A stretch of DNA of 26,798 nt from Candidatus Saccharibacteria bacterium UBA2951 (GTDB taxonomy: Bacteria; Patescibacteriota; Saccharimonadia; Saccharimonadales; Saccharimonadaceae), in NCBI GenBank assembly GCA_002348615.1, contig DEBR01000001.1:87063-113860 (forward strand), written 5' to 3'. The translations under genes were made by a program, and so were the position numbers. The notes below the pieces were generated by a model. It saw only the letters and a program-made list of their open reading frames with translations, had not been told where the DNA came from and did no database searches. Positions 13,633 to 22,130 of this stretch are shown here, one piece after another. Within the stretch, counting starts at the first letter, position 1, and every line of letters starts with the position of its first letter.

Positions 13633-14022
13633 ATGTTAGGGAAAGTCATCGCCATCAGCACAGTAATCGCCGCGATACTGCTTATCGTACTGCTTCAGAC
13701 GACGAACCCATCGACGGCCGGTCCATTAGGACTTCTGGCCGTATTTTTTTTGCTGTATGTCATTTTGCTCGGAGCCGTTACCGAAGTACTTTGGGTCGGG
13801 TCGGGTGTTTTGCAGGCGATTGGAAAGCGGTTTACATCGAAACGTCCACCGGGCAGGTTAAGTTTGCAGCGGTCGTATTATTTTTCAACCGTGCTCGCCC
13901 TTGGGCCGGTCATGGCGCTTGCTATGGCGTCGATCGGTTCGTTCGGTGTGTACGAAGCCGTGCTGATCACTGTGTTCTTGGCGGTCGGTACGCTCTATGT
14001 ATCACGCCGTTCGAACGGTTAG
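13633..14022 (+). CDS. Small multi-spanning membrane protein, unknown function
   Basis: A 129-residue protein with about four hydrophobic segments: near 4-22 (VIAISTVIAAILLIVLL), 33-58, 83-105 and 107-124. A short basic loop (IGKRFTSKRPPGRLSLQR) lies between the second and third. I recognise no family. The start ATG 13633 is chosen because TATAGT (13620-13625) lies 7 bases upstream, which would make it leaderless; an earlier in-frame ATG at 13582 would precede this promoter. It is the first gene of the envelope/secretion region. Confidence 0.65.
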   Translation: MLGKVIAISTVIAAILLIVLLQTTNPSTAGPLGLLAVFFLLYVILLGAVTEVLWVGSGVLQAIGKRFTSKRPPGRLSLQRSYYFSTVLALGPVMALAMASIGSFGVYEAVLITVFLAVGTLYVSRRSNG

Positions 14023-14197
14023 CACAGCGGTTGTTGGTGCTACCTGGACTCACATAGCATTCCATCTGTCCATATAAAGAGACATGTATCCATATTGCTC
14101 ACGCTCCACATACTATATAAATATATAGCCCATCGTCGGTTCGAAAATGGGTGCGAGCACCCATTTCGCTCACGCTCCTCGTGCTATACTTCTAGGT
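14023..14197. other. Intergenic region with a strong hairpin and repeated CTCACGCTCC
   Basis: AAATGGGTGC/GCACCCATTT (14145-14166) forms a 10-bp perfect stem with a 2-base gap. GCTCACGCTCC occurs both at about 14096 and just after the hairpin at about 14168. An AT-rich palindrome CTATATA/TATATAG lies at about 14113. The -10 box TATACT (14185-14190) of the next gene ends the region. Confidence 0.6.
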
Positions 14198-14638
14198 ATG
14201 GAACCCAAGTTTTCTTCGCCGGAAATGAACCAGCCGATTCCCGAACGGTCACCAGACTCACTGCCGAATCTGCCGAACCCCGAAGTCACCCCTGAAGCGC
14301 CGCTCCAAAATCCTGAGCATGGCCATCAGAATGCTCCGGAACGCGCGTCAGAACATTCTGCCCAAGCACAAGCGGCAGCCGCGGCCCAACCGGTGCCTAT
14401 CAGCCTGCCGACGCCAGTGCCGGTGGCAGCCGACGACGCTGCAACAGTCGCGAACGACGACATGCCGGCGGTAGCGGCCGACGACGATCTGATAGAAAAG
14501 GAATGGGTCGATAAAGCGAAGCAGATCATCAGCGAAACCCGCGATGACCCGGCTCGCCGCGAAAAAGAAGTCGGTCGTTTGCAGGCAGATTATTTGAAAA
14601 AACGCTACGGTAAGCAGCTCGGCGAGTCGCCGGAGTAA
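14198..14638 (+). CDS. Pro/Ala-rich protein with a conserved-looking charged C-terminus
   Basis: A 146-residue soluble protein. Residues 1-90 are low complexity, rich in Pro, Ala, Asn and Glu, and likely disordered. Residues 98-146 form a charged helical region (EKEWVDKAKQIISETRDDPA, then REKEVGRLQADYLKKRYGKQ). There is no signal peptide or membrane segment. I recognise no family. The start ATG 14198 lies 7 bases after TATACT (14185-14190), giving a leaderless mRNA; the earlier in-frame ATG at 14147 is inside the upstream hairpin. It is followed after 21 bases by the large secretion-type ATPase gene, so it may be an accessory subunit (inference). Confidence 0.65.
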   Translation: MEPKFSSPEMNQPIPERSPDSLPNLPNPEVTPEAPLQNPEHGHQNAPERASEHSAQAQAAAAAQPVPISLPTPVPVAADDAATVANDDMPAVAADDDLIEKEWVDKAKQIISETRDDPARREKEVGRLQADYLKKRYGKQLGESPE

Positions 14639-14659
14639 GGTCAGTAGGGGGCATATAAG

Positions 14660-17509
14660 GTGTTGGGAGCGTTCATCGGTATCTTCGCTATAGCGCTAAT
14701 AGCGCTGTTTGCGGGTGCCGTCGTGTTCATACAGTACCAAAAGACGCTCCGTGAGGCCAAGAATTATGAGCGTGGGCTCAAAATGGTTCCGATGGTTATT
14801 CATTTGCCTCCATCGAGCGATGACATTGAATCGGGTAGCCGAGACGAACGTGATGTGACAGAAGAAATTCTCAGCCAGGCGCAGGTAATGTATAACATTA
14901 TCGCGTCGACAGCAGTAAAAGGCTTTAAAAGTAAAGTATATGGTCAGCGCCACCTATCATTTGAAATCGTCGCCCGTGAAGGGTTGGTTCATTATTACAC
15001 CGTCGTACCGGTAGTGTTGGTTGAAGTCGTGCGTCAGGCTATAGCCGCCGCGTACCCATCTGCCCGTCTTGAGGAAGTTGAAGAGCACGTCGTGTTCTCG
15101 GAGGTTGGAAAGATGAGCGGCACGATTGGCGGGGAGTTTACGCTTAAAAAGCCGTTCATGTATCCGATTGCGACCTATGAAGAAGCCAAGCGAGACGCGT
15201 CGCGTGCGCTGTTGAACGCACTGTCTTCGGCCGGTCGTGAAGACGGCATTGGCATACAAATGCTCATACGTCCGGCAAATGAAGGCTGGACCAAACGGTC
15301 GCACAGTAAAGTCGAGCATATTAAAAAAGATAGGGCGAGCGGGCGAAAATCGGGATTCGGTACTCGCGCCGGGGATTTGGCTGGAGCGTTGTGGAAACCA
15401 CCGAACCCTGAAAATCACAAAGAAGAGCATAACGTCGATGTTCAACTTACATCAGTTGAGCAAAAAGAAATAGACGTTATTGAAGAAAAAACCCGCTATC
15501 CCGGCTACGAGACCCTTATTAGGGTCGTTGTGAGTTCTAACACGGCAGCACGTTCGCAGAGCTTATTGAAGAACGTCATTTCGGCATTTGCCTTATTTGA
15601 CTCGGCCAGCTATAACGGCTTCAAATTCGCCGTGACCCGTAATATCGAAGAGCTCGTAACGGCCTATATATTCCGCTTCTTCCCGCAAGATGTCAGTGGC
15701 AATATATTAAATACTGTCGAACTCGCGACGATATTCCACCTTCCGGACCAGAAGAATATTCCGACAAGCCAAGTCGAGCGGCAAATGAGCAAACAGGTCG
15801 ACGGCCCGACCCAAGTAATGGACGAAGGCTTCTTGCTTGGCTACAACGAGTTCCGCGGCACAAAAAAGCCGATCCGACTCTCTACGAACGATCGTCGCCG
15901 GCACACCTATATAATCGGGCAGACTGGTACCGGTAAGTCGGTGTTGCTTGAGAATCTGGCTTTTCAGGACATGATGGACGGAAAAGGTTTTGCCTTTGTC
16001 GACCCGCACGGCGATTCGGTCGAAGCACTCCTTGGTAAGGTGCCGAAAGAACGCGTCGAAGACGTGATTTACTTCAACCCGGGCGATATGACTAACCCGA
16101 TCGGTCTTAATATGTTCGAATTCGATCATGAGGACCAGAAGGACTTCTTGGTGCAAGAAGCTATCAACATGCTATATGGCTTATACGACCCAGGCCACAC
16201 CGGAATCGTCGGTCCGCGGCTGGAACACATCTTTAGAAACGCGGCGCTACTACTTATGGCAGACCCGGCTGGCGGCACATTCATCGATATACCGAAAGTG
16301 CTGATCGACCCTGACTATATGAAATCGAAGCTCAAGTATGTCAAAGACCAAAGCGTGCTCGATTTTTGGACCAAGGAATTTCCGGCGTCGCAGCGTTCGA
16401 ACGAGGCCGGCGAAGTCATCAGTTGGGTCGTATCAAAATTCGGTCCGTTCATCAGTAACGACAGTATGCGTAATATCATCGGTCAGACCAAGTCGGGCTT
16501 TAACCTGCGCGACATCATGGACAATAAGAAGATTCTGCTAGTCAACCTAAGCAAGGGCCGCATGGGTGAGTTGAACAGCAAGCTGCTTGGTATTATCTTC
16601 GTCATGAAGTTCCAGGCCGCTGCTATGAGCAGAGCGAATGTTCCTGAAGACGAGCGCGTCGACTTTTCGCTCTATGTCGACGAGTTTCAGAACTTCGCCA
16701 CCGAAAGCTTTGAGTCGATTTTATCTGAAGCTCGTAAGTATCGCCTGAACCTGATACTCGGTAATCAGTTCATGACGCAGCTGACTGACAAGATTCGTGA
16801 AGCCATCATAGGTAACGTCGGAACGGTCATTTCAGGGCGTATCGGTGTGACCGACGCCGAACTGATGGTCAAGCGCTTCCAGCCGACATTTGAGGCGGAA
16901 GACCTGATTAAGATGCCAAACTACCAAAGTGTCACCAGCGTGATGATCAATAACGTACCGTCAGCTCCTTTCTCGATGTCATTCGTACCGCCGATGGGGC
17001 AGAGCAATCCGCAACTTGCGGACGCACTGAAACGCCTATCCGCCGCGAAATACGGCAAACCTAGGGCGGTGGTCGAAAAAGAGATATTCGACCGCCTAGG
17101 CGCCGCAGACAAGGCCAAGAAAGATCGTTTGGAGCAGATGAAGGGCATTCAGCAGGGCAGGCCGGGTGCTGCCGGGCCAACAAAGTCGGGCTCATCGTTT
17201 TTAGACGAATGGCTGGCGAAACGCCAGCAACTAGGTGGAACGCCGAAACCGGTAAGTTCTTCCGCGCCTCCTTCCGCCCCTAGTGGGCCACTGGCAGGCG
17301 CCGCTCCATTCGGCTCAATGGGCGCGAGTTCTCCGTTAACACAACCACAGCCGTTGAACGATAAAGCGGCCGCTAGGATGCAGCAGAAAATTGAAGACGT
17401 ACCGGTATCTGAACCAGTCGCCAAAGCAGTTGAGCAGAATAAACTACACCTTCGCGGCGACAATAAGAACGACGATGGTGAAATCGCCATCAAGCTTCGC
17501 GACGAGTAA
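14660..17509 (+). CDS. Membrane-anchored type IV secretion/conjugation-type ATPase (VirD4/TraD-like)
   Basis: A 949-residue protein with one N-terminal membrane helix (2-24). A long N-terminal region of about 390 residues follows, of a kind I associate with CPR homologues. The motor domain has Walker A IIGQTGTGKS (418-427), an adjacent DPHGDSVEALL, Walker B LYVDEFQNFA (about 669-678) and a later EARKYRLNLILGNQF sensor region typical of VirD4/TraD coupling proteins. The last 130 residues are a Pro/Ser/Gly-rich, probably disordered tail. Such ATPases move DNA or protein through a type IV machine; the substrate is unknown. The start is GTG 14660, after GGGGG at about 14646. No VirB-type channel genes lie beside it. 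It converges with a minus-strand gene 3 bases away. Confidence 0.82.
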   Translation: MLGAFIGIFAIALIALFAGAVVFIQYQKTLREAKNYERGLKMVPMVIHLPPSSDDIESGSRDERDVTEEILSQAQVMYNIIASTAVKGFKSKVYGQRHLSFEIVAREGLVHYYTVVPVVLVEVVRQAIAAAYPSARLEEVEEHVVFSEVGKMSGTIGGEFTLKKPFMYPIATYEEAKRDASRALLNALSSAGREDGIGIQMLIRPANEGWTKRSHSKVEHIKKDRASGRKSGFGTRAGDLAGALWKPPNPENHKEEHNVDVQLTSVEQKEIDVIEEKTRYPGYETLIRVVVSSNTAARSQSLLKNVISAFALFDSASYNGFKFAVTRNIEELVTAYIFRFFPQDVSGNILNTVELATIFHLPDQKNIPTSQVERQMSKQVDGPTQVMDEGFLLGYNEFRGTKKPIRLSTNDRRRHTYIIGQTGTGKSVLLENLAFQDMMDGKGFAFVDPHGDSVEALLGKVPKERVEDVIYFNPGDMTNPIGLNMFEFDHEDQKDFLVQEAINMLYGLYDPGHTGIVGPRLEHIFRNAALLLMADPAGGTFIDIPKVLIDPDYMKSKLKYVKDQSVLDFWTKEFPASQRSNEAGEVISWVVSKFGPFISNDSMRNIIGQTKSGFNLRDIMDNKKILLVNLSKGRMGELNSKLLGIIFVMKFQAAAMSRANVPEDERVDFSLYVDEFQNFATESFESILSEARKYRLNLILGNQFMTQLTDKIREAIIGNVGTVISGRIGVTDAELMVKRFQPTFEAEDLIKMPNYQSVTSVMINNVPSAPFSMSFVPPMGQSNPQLADALKRLSAAKYGKPRAVVEKEIFDRLGAADKAKKDRLEQMKGIQQGRPGAAGPTKSGSSFLDEWLAKRQQLGGTPKPVSSSAPPSAPSGPLAGAAPFGSMGASSPLTQPQPLNDKAAARMQQKIEDVPVSEPVAKAVEQNKLHLRGDNKNDDGEIAIKLRDE

Positions 17510-17512
17510 GCG

Positions 17513-18082
17513 CTAAACTCTTTTTCCGGTAATCATTACCCGAAGGTAATCGATTAACAGGCCAATGGCCCAGCCTAAAACAAAGGCGGCGATAGTCTCG
17601 AAACCAGACAGAGGGTAGCCGTAGTACTTTGCGACAAGGTAAATGACAAGTGTCAGAATGAAAGCCGACAATGACCCGGCTAAGATAGCGTTAGGGCGGG
17701 CAACGGTACTGCCCACCACTTCGGACGTGCGCTCAACCACTGGATTATGGATGGTCTTGGAGAATGCGCGTGCAGGCGCTGACATCTGGGCCTGCGTTTC
17801 TTTCATGGTCTTTTTGTAGCTGGCCTTGGCTTTTGCTCGGCGCTGGGCAGGGGTGTCGCGACGTCGTTCGACAGGGGCGACCTCTTTTTCGGGTGCTTTC
17901 TTCTCGCGCTCGGCGGCTTTTTCGGCTGCCTCCTTGAGCTTTTCAACGTTCTGTTCCGGGCCACGCTCGGCTACGGCTCGTTCACGTTCCGCCTTAAGCT
18001 CGGCGTCGCGTTCGCTCCGAGCTTGTTCCAAGACTTCAGGATTCTGATTGCCGTGTTCCGGTATGTTTAATCGTTCTGCCAT
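17513..18082 (-). CDS. Coiled-coil protein with two C-terminal membrane helices
   Basis: A 189-residue protein. Residues 1-95 are highly charged (many E, K, R, A) and likely coiled coil, with repeated AERE/EKEVA-type segments. A basic linker follows, and then two hydrophobic segments: NAILAGSLSAFILTLVIYLV and FETIAAFVLGWAIGLLIDYL. There is no signal peptide. The family is unknown to me. A -10 TACAAT (18107-18112, minus) and AAGGAA ahead of the ATG give a short leader with a ribosome site. It lies 20 bases downstream of the LPKTG surface-protein gene on the same strand, so the two may be cotranscribed. Confidence 0.7.
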   Translation of the reverse strand: MAERLNIPEHGNQNPEVLEQARSERDAELKAERERAVAERGPEQNVEKLKEAAEKAAEREKKAPEKEVAPVERRRDTPAQRRAKAKASYKKTMKETQAQMSAPARAFSKTIHNPVVERTSEVVGSTVARPNAILAGSLSAFILTLVIYLVAKYYGYPLSGFETIAAFVLGWAIGLLIDYLRVMITGKRV

Positions 18083-18102
18083 TTTCCCACCCGTTCCTTA
18101 GT

Positions 18103-19941
18103 TTATATTGTACCAGTGTTCAAGTTGCGGCGGATAAGCCTGACTTCGGTTCCCAGTTGGCGCGAACGGGCGTAGAAGTATACGACGACAGCTAGTAGTG
18201 CACCGGCGAAGATCATGTTTTCGGTCGGTCCGGTCTTTGGAAGTTCGCTCGTGACCTGTTCGACGACGACCTTGGTCGTATCACAGTCGACCTTAACGTT
18301 CACCGAATTACCGAACGTATTGATCATCTTACAGTCGTAACTTTCAGGGTTGCTGACGCCGGTGTTGGTGGCCGGAATCTTATCGAGCAACTGGATAGCG
18401 ATAGTACGGGACTGTTTTTGACCAGGGCCGAGCAGTATGGCGGGCCACGCTATGGTCTTGGTGGCCTCGTCGAAGCTACCGCCAGCCTGGTCGATAAGCG
18501 TCGCGTATTCCAATACGTCGGCCAGATTTTCGGTCATAGTGACTGATTTAGGCGCGAGACCTTTGTTCTGTACGGTCAATGTGTAGCTTAACTTGTCGTT
18601 GGCGCGGGCCAGTACGGTCGAAGCGTCGACGTTTCCATTGGTCATATTGACGCCGGATTTTGTGCTGAAGATAGCAGCTTCGCAATCTTCATCCTTAATC
18701 CAGATGTTTGGATTGCCCGGGCAAGGTTGGCAGTCAGGGCTGTTCGGAGGCAATGTAGGGTTATAGGCACAGACTTCGGGCGGGGTAATAGTGAATGGTT
18801 TTGCGCAAGCAGCATCCGTCACATCCCCGACGGAGGTCTTAACGGTAAGCGTGACGACGTATTGACCCGGGTTAAGCGTAAAGTTATCGGCGGTAACATG
18901 GTTGCTGCCGGACGCGACCGTAATCCGTTTGACTTCGCTGCCGGAAGCGTTTTTGACGACGAAGACATACTTATTGATCGTTGCCCCGTTCGCAGCACGG
19001 GCTTTTCCGCTAAGTGACACGGTGTTGCGGTTGATAAGAGATGCCGTTACTTCGACGCAGGCTGCGACCGGCTTGCTATCAACGATGAAAGAGTCGTAAC
19101 ATTCGCCCGATGTCTTTTGGCCTTCGCTGGTCCGCACATACAGTCTGGCATTATATTTACCTGCTTGCTGTTTGTCGTACACGAAGCTATGAGTCAGGTT
19201 GTTCGAGTCAAAGTTCTTGGTATCAAGCACCTGACCCTGTTTTTGAATATCATATTTATAACCCTTTATCGTAGCGCCGTCTTTGACGCTCGCTTTGGCG
19301 GTGAAGCGGAAGCGAGTCGGAGCGATTTGCTCGATCGTCAAACGTTGGCAGGCTGCCTCTGGGTTAACTTGCTGAGGTGGTTTCGACGTGACAAGGTTGC
19401 CGCAATCCATCATGACTGCGAACCAGCCGAATTGGGCCGAATGTCCGGTCAATACCTTATACGGAGGGTTGGCAGCTGTCAGTTGGAGCGGGCGATAGTA
19501 GAAAGTTACATCACCTGCGCCGTTGTTGAACGTATAGGAGCGTTGGCCTTGGGCTGCACTATATAAGCTTGTACGTGACCAGTTGTACTTTCCGGGTACG
19601 CCGGCAGCCTTAATGGTTCCAGCCTGCATGTTCGCCACCTCGCCACGGGTTATCCCGAGACTGGTGAACAAGCCTTTGATACGGTTCGTGTTGTTGTCGT
19701 AGTGGGTAAGCAGCTGCTGTTTGCTATCGATACCTCCTGGGATGAAATCTGCAGGACTAGCGGCATTGGCGGCTTCAGGCGGGCTAAAGACGGCCAGGCT
19801 CTGCACGACAAGGGCGAGCGCCGTAAAAACAAGTCCGAGCCGTCGGGTGGCTTCTTCTTTACGTAGACGCCGGGCATAAAAACCTAATTGCCCCACGAGC
19901 GCGGGGCTGAAGGCTAAGTTTGAAACAATGCGCCGGAACAT
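18103..19941 (-). CDS. Secreted cell-wall surface protein with LPKTG sorting signal
   Basis: A 612-residue protein. A long N-terminus carries a hydrophobic signal segment (LGLVFTALALVVQSLAVF, about 36-53) followed by an AxA-type cleavage site in AANAAS. The middle contains two Ig/PKD-like domains with paired cysteines (about 200-390), a Cys/Pro-rich linker and a DUF11-like adhesion domain (about 435-555; DKLSYTLTVQNKG). The C-terminus has LPKTG (567-571), a hydrophobic helix and a basic tail, the signal for covalent anchoring by sortase. The tail after the helix is longer than usual (about 20 residues). It is probably a surface adhesin or structural protein; the ligand is unknown. No Shine-Dalgarno sequence is evident before the ATG. 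No sortase gene lies in this window. Confidence 0.82.
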   Translation of the reverse strand: MFRRIVSNLAFSPALVGQLGFYARRLRKEEATRRLGLVFTALALVVQSLAVFSPPEAANAASPADFIPGGIDSKQQLLTHYDNNTNRIKGLFTSLGITRGEVANMQAGTIKAAGVPGKYNWSRTSLYSAAQGQRSYTFNNGAGDVTFYYRPLQLTAANPPYKVLTGHSAQFGWFAVMMDCGNLVTSKPPQQVNPEAACQRLTIEQIAPTRFRFTAKASVKDGATIKGYKYDIQKQGQVLDTKNFDSNNLTHSFVYDKQQAGKYNARLYVRTSEGQKTSGECYDSFIVDSKPVAACVEVTASLINRNTVSLSGKARAANGATINKYVFVVKNASGSEVKRITVASGSNHVTADNFTLNPGQYVVTLTVKTSVGDVTDAACAKPFTITPPEVCAYNPTLPPNSPDCQPCPGNPNIWIKDEDCEAAIFSTKSGVNMTNGNVDASTVLARANDKLSYTLTVQNKGLAPKSVTMTENLADVLEYATLIDQAGGSFDEATKTIAWPAILLGPGQKQSRTIAIQLLDKIPATNTGVSNPESYDCKMINTFGNSVNVKVDCDTTKVVVEQVTSELPKTGPTENMIFAGALLAVVVYFYARSRQLGTEVRLIRRNLNTGTI

Positions 19942-20057
19942 GCTGTTTTTCTGCTTTTTTGTGTTAGGTTTTACTACTGTTATTTATACTATTGTACGTA
20001 GATTAGCATAAACATTGTGTTCAGCGCAAGCAAAATCAATCAGAAGTTTCAGAAGGG

Positions 20058-20086
20058 TTGAGTGAACACACATAATTCGATATAAT
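20058..20086 (+). promoter_or_regulatory. Promoter of gyrB-gyrA
   Basis: TTGAGT (20058-20063) and TATAAT (20081-20086) are 17 bases apart. The predicted leader is about 60 bases. Confidence 0.75.
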
Positions 20087-20154
20087 ACGGGCAGTGTAAA
20101 TGGCTGATACAGTTTTATTGATGCCGAACAGTAGCAAAGTGAGGGGAATAGTCC

Positions 20155-22128
20155 GTGGCTAAACAAACAGGCGACTCGTATGACGGGTCACAGATCCAGG
20201 TTCTTGAGGGTCTAGAGCCGGTCCGTAAGCGACCAGGTATGTACATCGGTAGCACCGGCTACGACGGTGTACACCATCTTATTAAAGAAATTGCTGACAA
20301 CTCGATCGACGAAGCGATTGCCGGGTTCGCGACCCGGGTCGATGTTGAGATCTTGGAAGATGGCGGGATTACCATTACCGACGATGGACGCGGTATTCCA
20401 GTCGATAAGCACCCAAAGACCGGTCTTTCGACGCTTGAAACCGTGTTAACGGTGCTGCATGCCGGTGGTAAGTTCGGCGGCGGCGGATATAAGGTATCGA
20501 GTGGTCTGCACGGTGTGGGATCCAGCGTAGTGAACGCACTTTCAACTAAGCTTATTGCCGAGGTCGTACAAAAAGGCCAGCTGTATCGCATTGAGTTTGA
20601 GCGGGGTGCGTCGAAGGCGCCACTAAAGAAGATCGGTGCCACCGATCGCCCGACCGGAACGACGATCACGTTCTACCCGGATGACACGATTTTCAAGGAA
20701 ACGGTCGAGTTCGACTATAAATGGGTCGTCAACTATCTGCGACACCAGGCATACCTGACAAAAGGCGTCTTTACGAACGTCATTGACCGCCGAACGAACG
20801 AGCGCCAGTCGTTCTACTTCGAGGGCGGTATTCAAAGCTACGTTAAACACCTTAATATAGGGAAAGAAATCCTAAGCGATGCGCCATTCTACGTCGAGCG
20901 GCAAGTCGAAGAGTCGATGATTGAAGTCGCCGTGCAATATAACGACAGCTATGTCGAAACCGTACGGCCATTCGCGAACAACGTACTGACCCCCGATGGC
21001 GGGACTCATTTGGTCGGATTCCGCTCGGGACTAACACGCGTTATTAACGAGTATGCCCGTAAAAGCGGTCTGCTGAAGGAAAAAGAAGAAAACCTTTCGG
21101 GTGATGATATCCGTGAAGGGTTGACGGCTATTATTCTCGTCAAACTGCCTGATCCGCAGTTCGAAGGACAGACCAAGAACAAACTTGGTAATCCGGAAGT
21201 TCGGCGCTACGTCGAACAGGTCATGAACGAATACTTCGCGTACTATCTGGACGAGAACCCGAACGTTGCCAAAAAGATCGTGGGTAAAGCATTACTGGCA
21301 GCCCGTGCACGTAAAGCTGCCCGTGCTGCTCGCGACAACATCTTGCGAAAAGGTGCTTTGGACGGGCTCAGTCTGCCTGGTAAGTTATCAGACTGTTCAA
21401 GCCGTAACCCGGCTGAATCTGAAATCTACATCGTCGAGGGTGACTCGGCAGGTGGCTCGGCCAAATCCGGTCGTGACAGCCGTACTCAGGCTATTCTGCC
21501 GCTGCGCGGTAAGGTACTGAACGTCGAACGTGCCCGATTAGACCGCATGCTCGCCAATAACGAAATCGTGGCGCTCATTAAAGCGCTCGGAGTTGGAATC
21601 GGTGAGCAATTCGATATTAGCGGATTGCGCTATCACCGTATTATCATCATGACCGACGCCGATGTCGACGGTAGCCATATCTCGACACTACTGCTGACGT
21701 TCCTGTTCCGCTACATGAAAGAAGTCGTCGATGGTGGTCACGTCTACCTCGCTAAACCGCCGCTTTACAGCATTAACCGCGGCCAAAAGAAAACCTACGC
21801 TTACGACGAAGAAGAACGCGACAAAATTCTTCAAGAAATCATCGCCGCTAAGACGGAAAAGGGTACCGAGATTGACGAAGCCGCCGACGTGACGAAGCAA
21901 GCTGGCGTTACCATCAGCCGCTTCAAGGGACTTGGCGAAATGGACGCCGACCAACTATGGGAGACGACCATGAATCCGGAAAACCGTGTGTTAGTGCAGG
22001 TCAAGGTCGAGGACGCAGAAGAAGCCGACGCGATATTTACCAAGCTAATGGGCGACGACGTAAGCCTTCGTAAAAACTTCATTCAGACGCGTGCCCGAGA
22101 GGTCAGTCTTGAGGAATTGGATGTTTAG
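20155..22128 (+). CDS. gyrB: DNA gyrase subunit B
   Basis: This is the ATPase subunit of gyrase, which introduces negative supercoils. The 657-residue protein has the GHKL ATPase motifs DNSIDEA, DDGRGIPVD and GLHGVGSSVVNALS. The transducer domain follows, and then the TOPRIM domain with EGDSAGGSAKSGRD and DADVDGSHI. The C-terminal end is typical (GLGEMDADQLWETTMNPENR). The start is GTG 20155 with GAGGGGAA upstream. gyrA follows after 2 bases, so the two are cotranscribed and probably coupled. Assignment to gyrase rather than Topo IV is supported by the GyrA-box in the partner. Confidence 0.97.
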   Translation: MAKQTGDSYDGSQIQVLEGLEPVRKRPGMYIGSTGYDGVHHLIKEIADNSIDEAIAGFATRVDVEILEDGGITITDDGRGIPVDKHPKTGLSTLETVLTVLHAGGKFGGGGYKVSSGLHGVGSSVVNALSTKLIAEVVQKGQLYRIEFERGASKAPLKKIGATDRPTGTTITFYPDDTIFKETVEFDYKWVVNYLRHQAYLTKGVFTNVIDRRTNERQSFYFEGGIQSYVKHLNIGKEILSDAPFYVERQVEESMIEVAVQYNDSYVETVRPFANNVLTPDGGTHLVGFRSGLTRVINEYARKSGLLKEKEENLSGDDIREGLTAIILVKLPDPQFEGQTKNKLGNPEVRRYVEQVMNEYFAYYLDENPNVAKKIVGKALLAARARKAARAARDNILRKGALDGLSLPGKLSDCSSRNPAESEIYIVEGDSAGGSAKSGRDSRTQAILPLRGKVLNVERARLDRMLANNEIVALIKALGVGIGEQFDISGLRYHRIIIMTDADVDGSHISTLLLTFLFRYMKEVVDGGHVYLAKPPLYSINRGQKKTYAYDEEERDKILQEIIAAKTEKGTEIDEAADVTKQAGVTISRFKGLGEMDADQLWETTMNPENRVLVQVKVEDAEEADAIFTKLMGDDVSLRKNFIQTRAREVSLEELDV

Positions 22129-22130
22129 TT

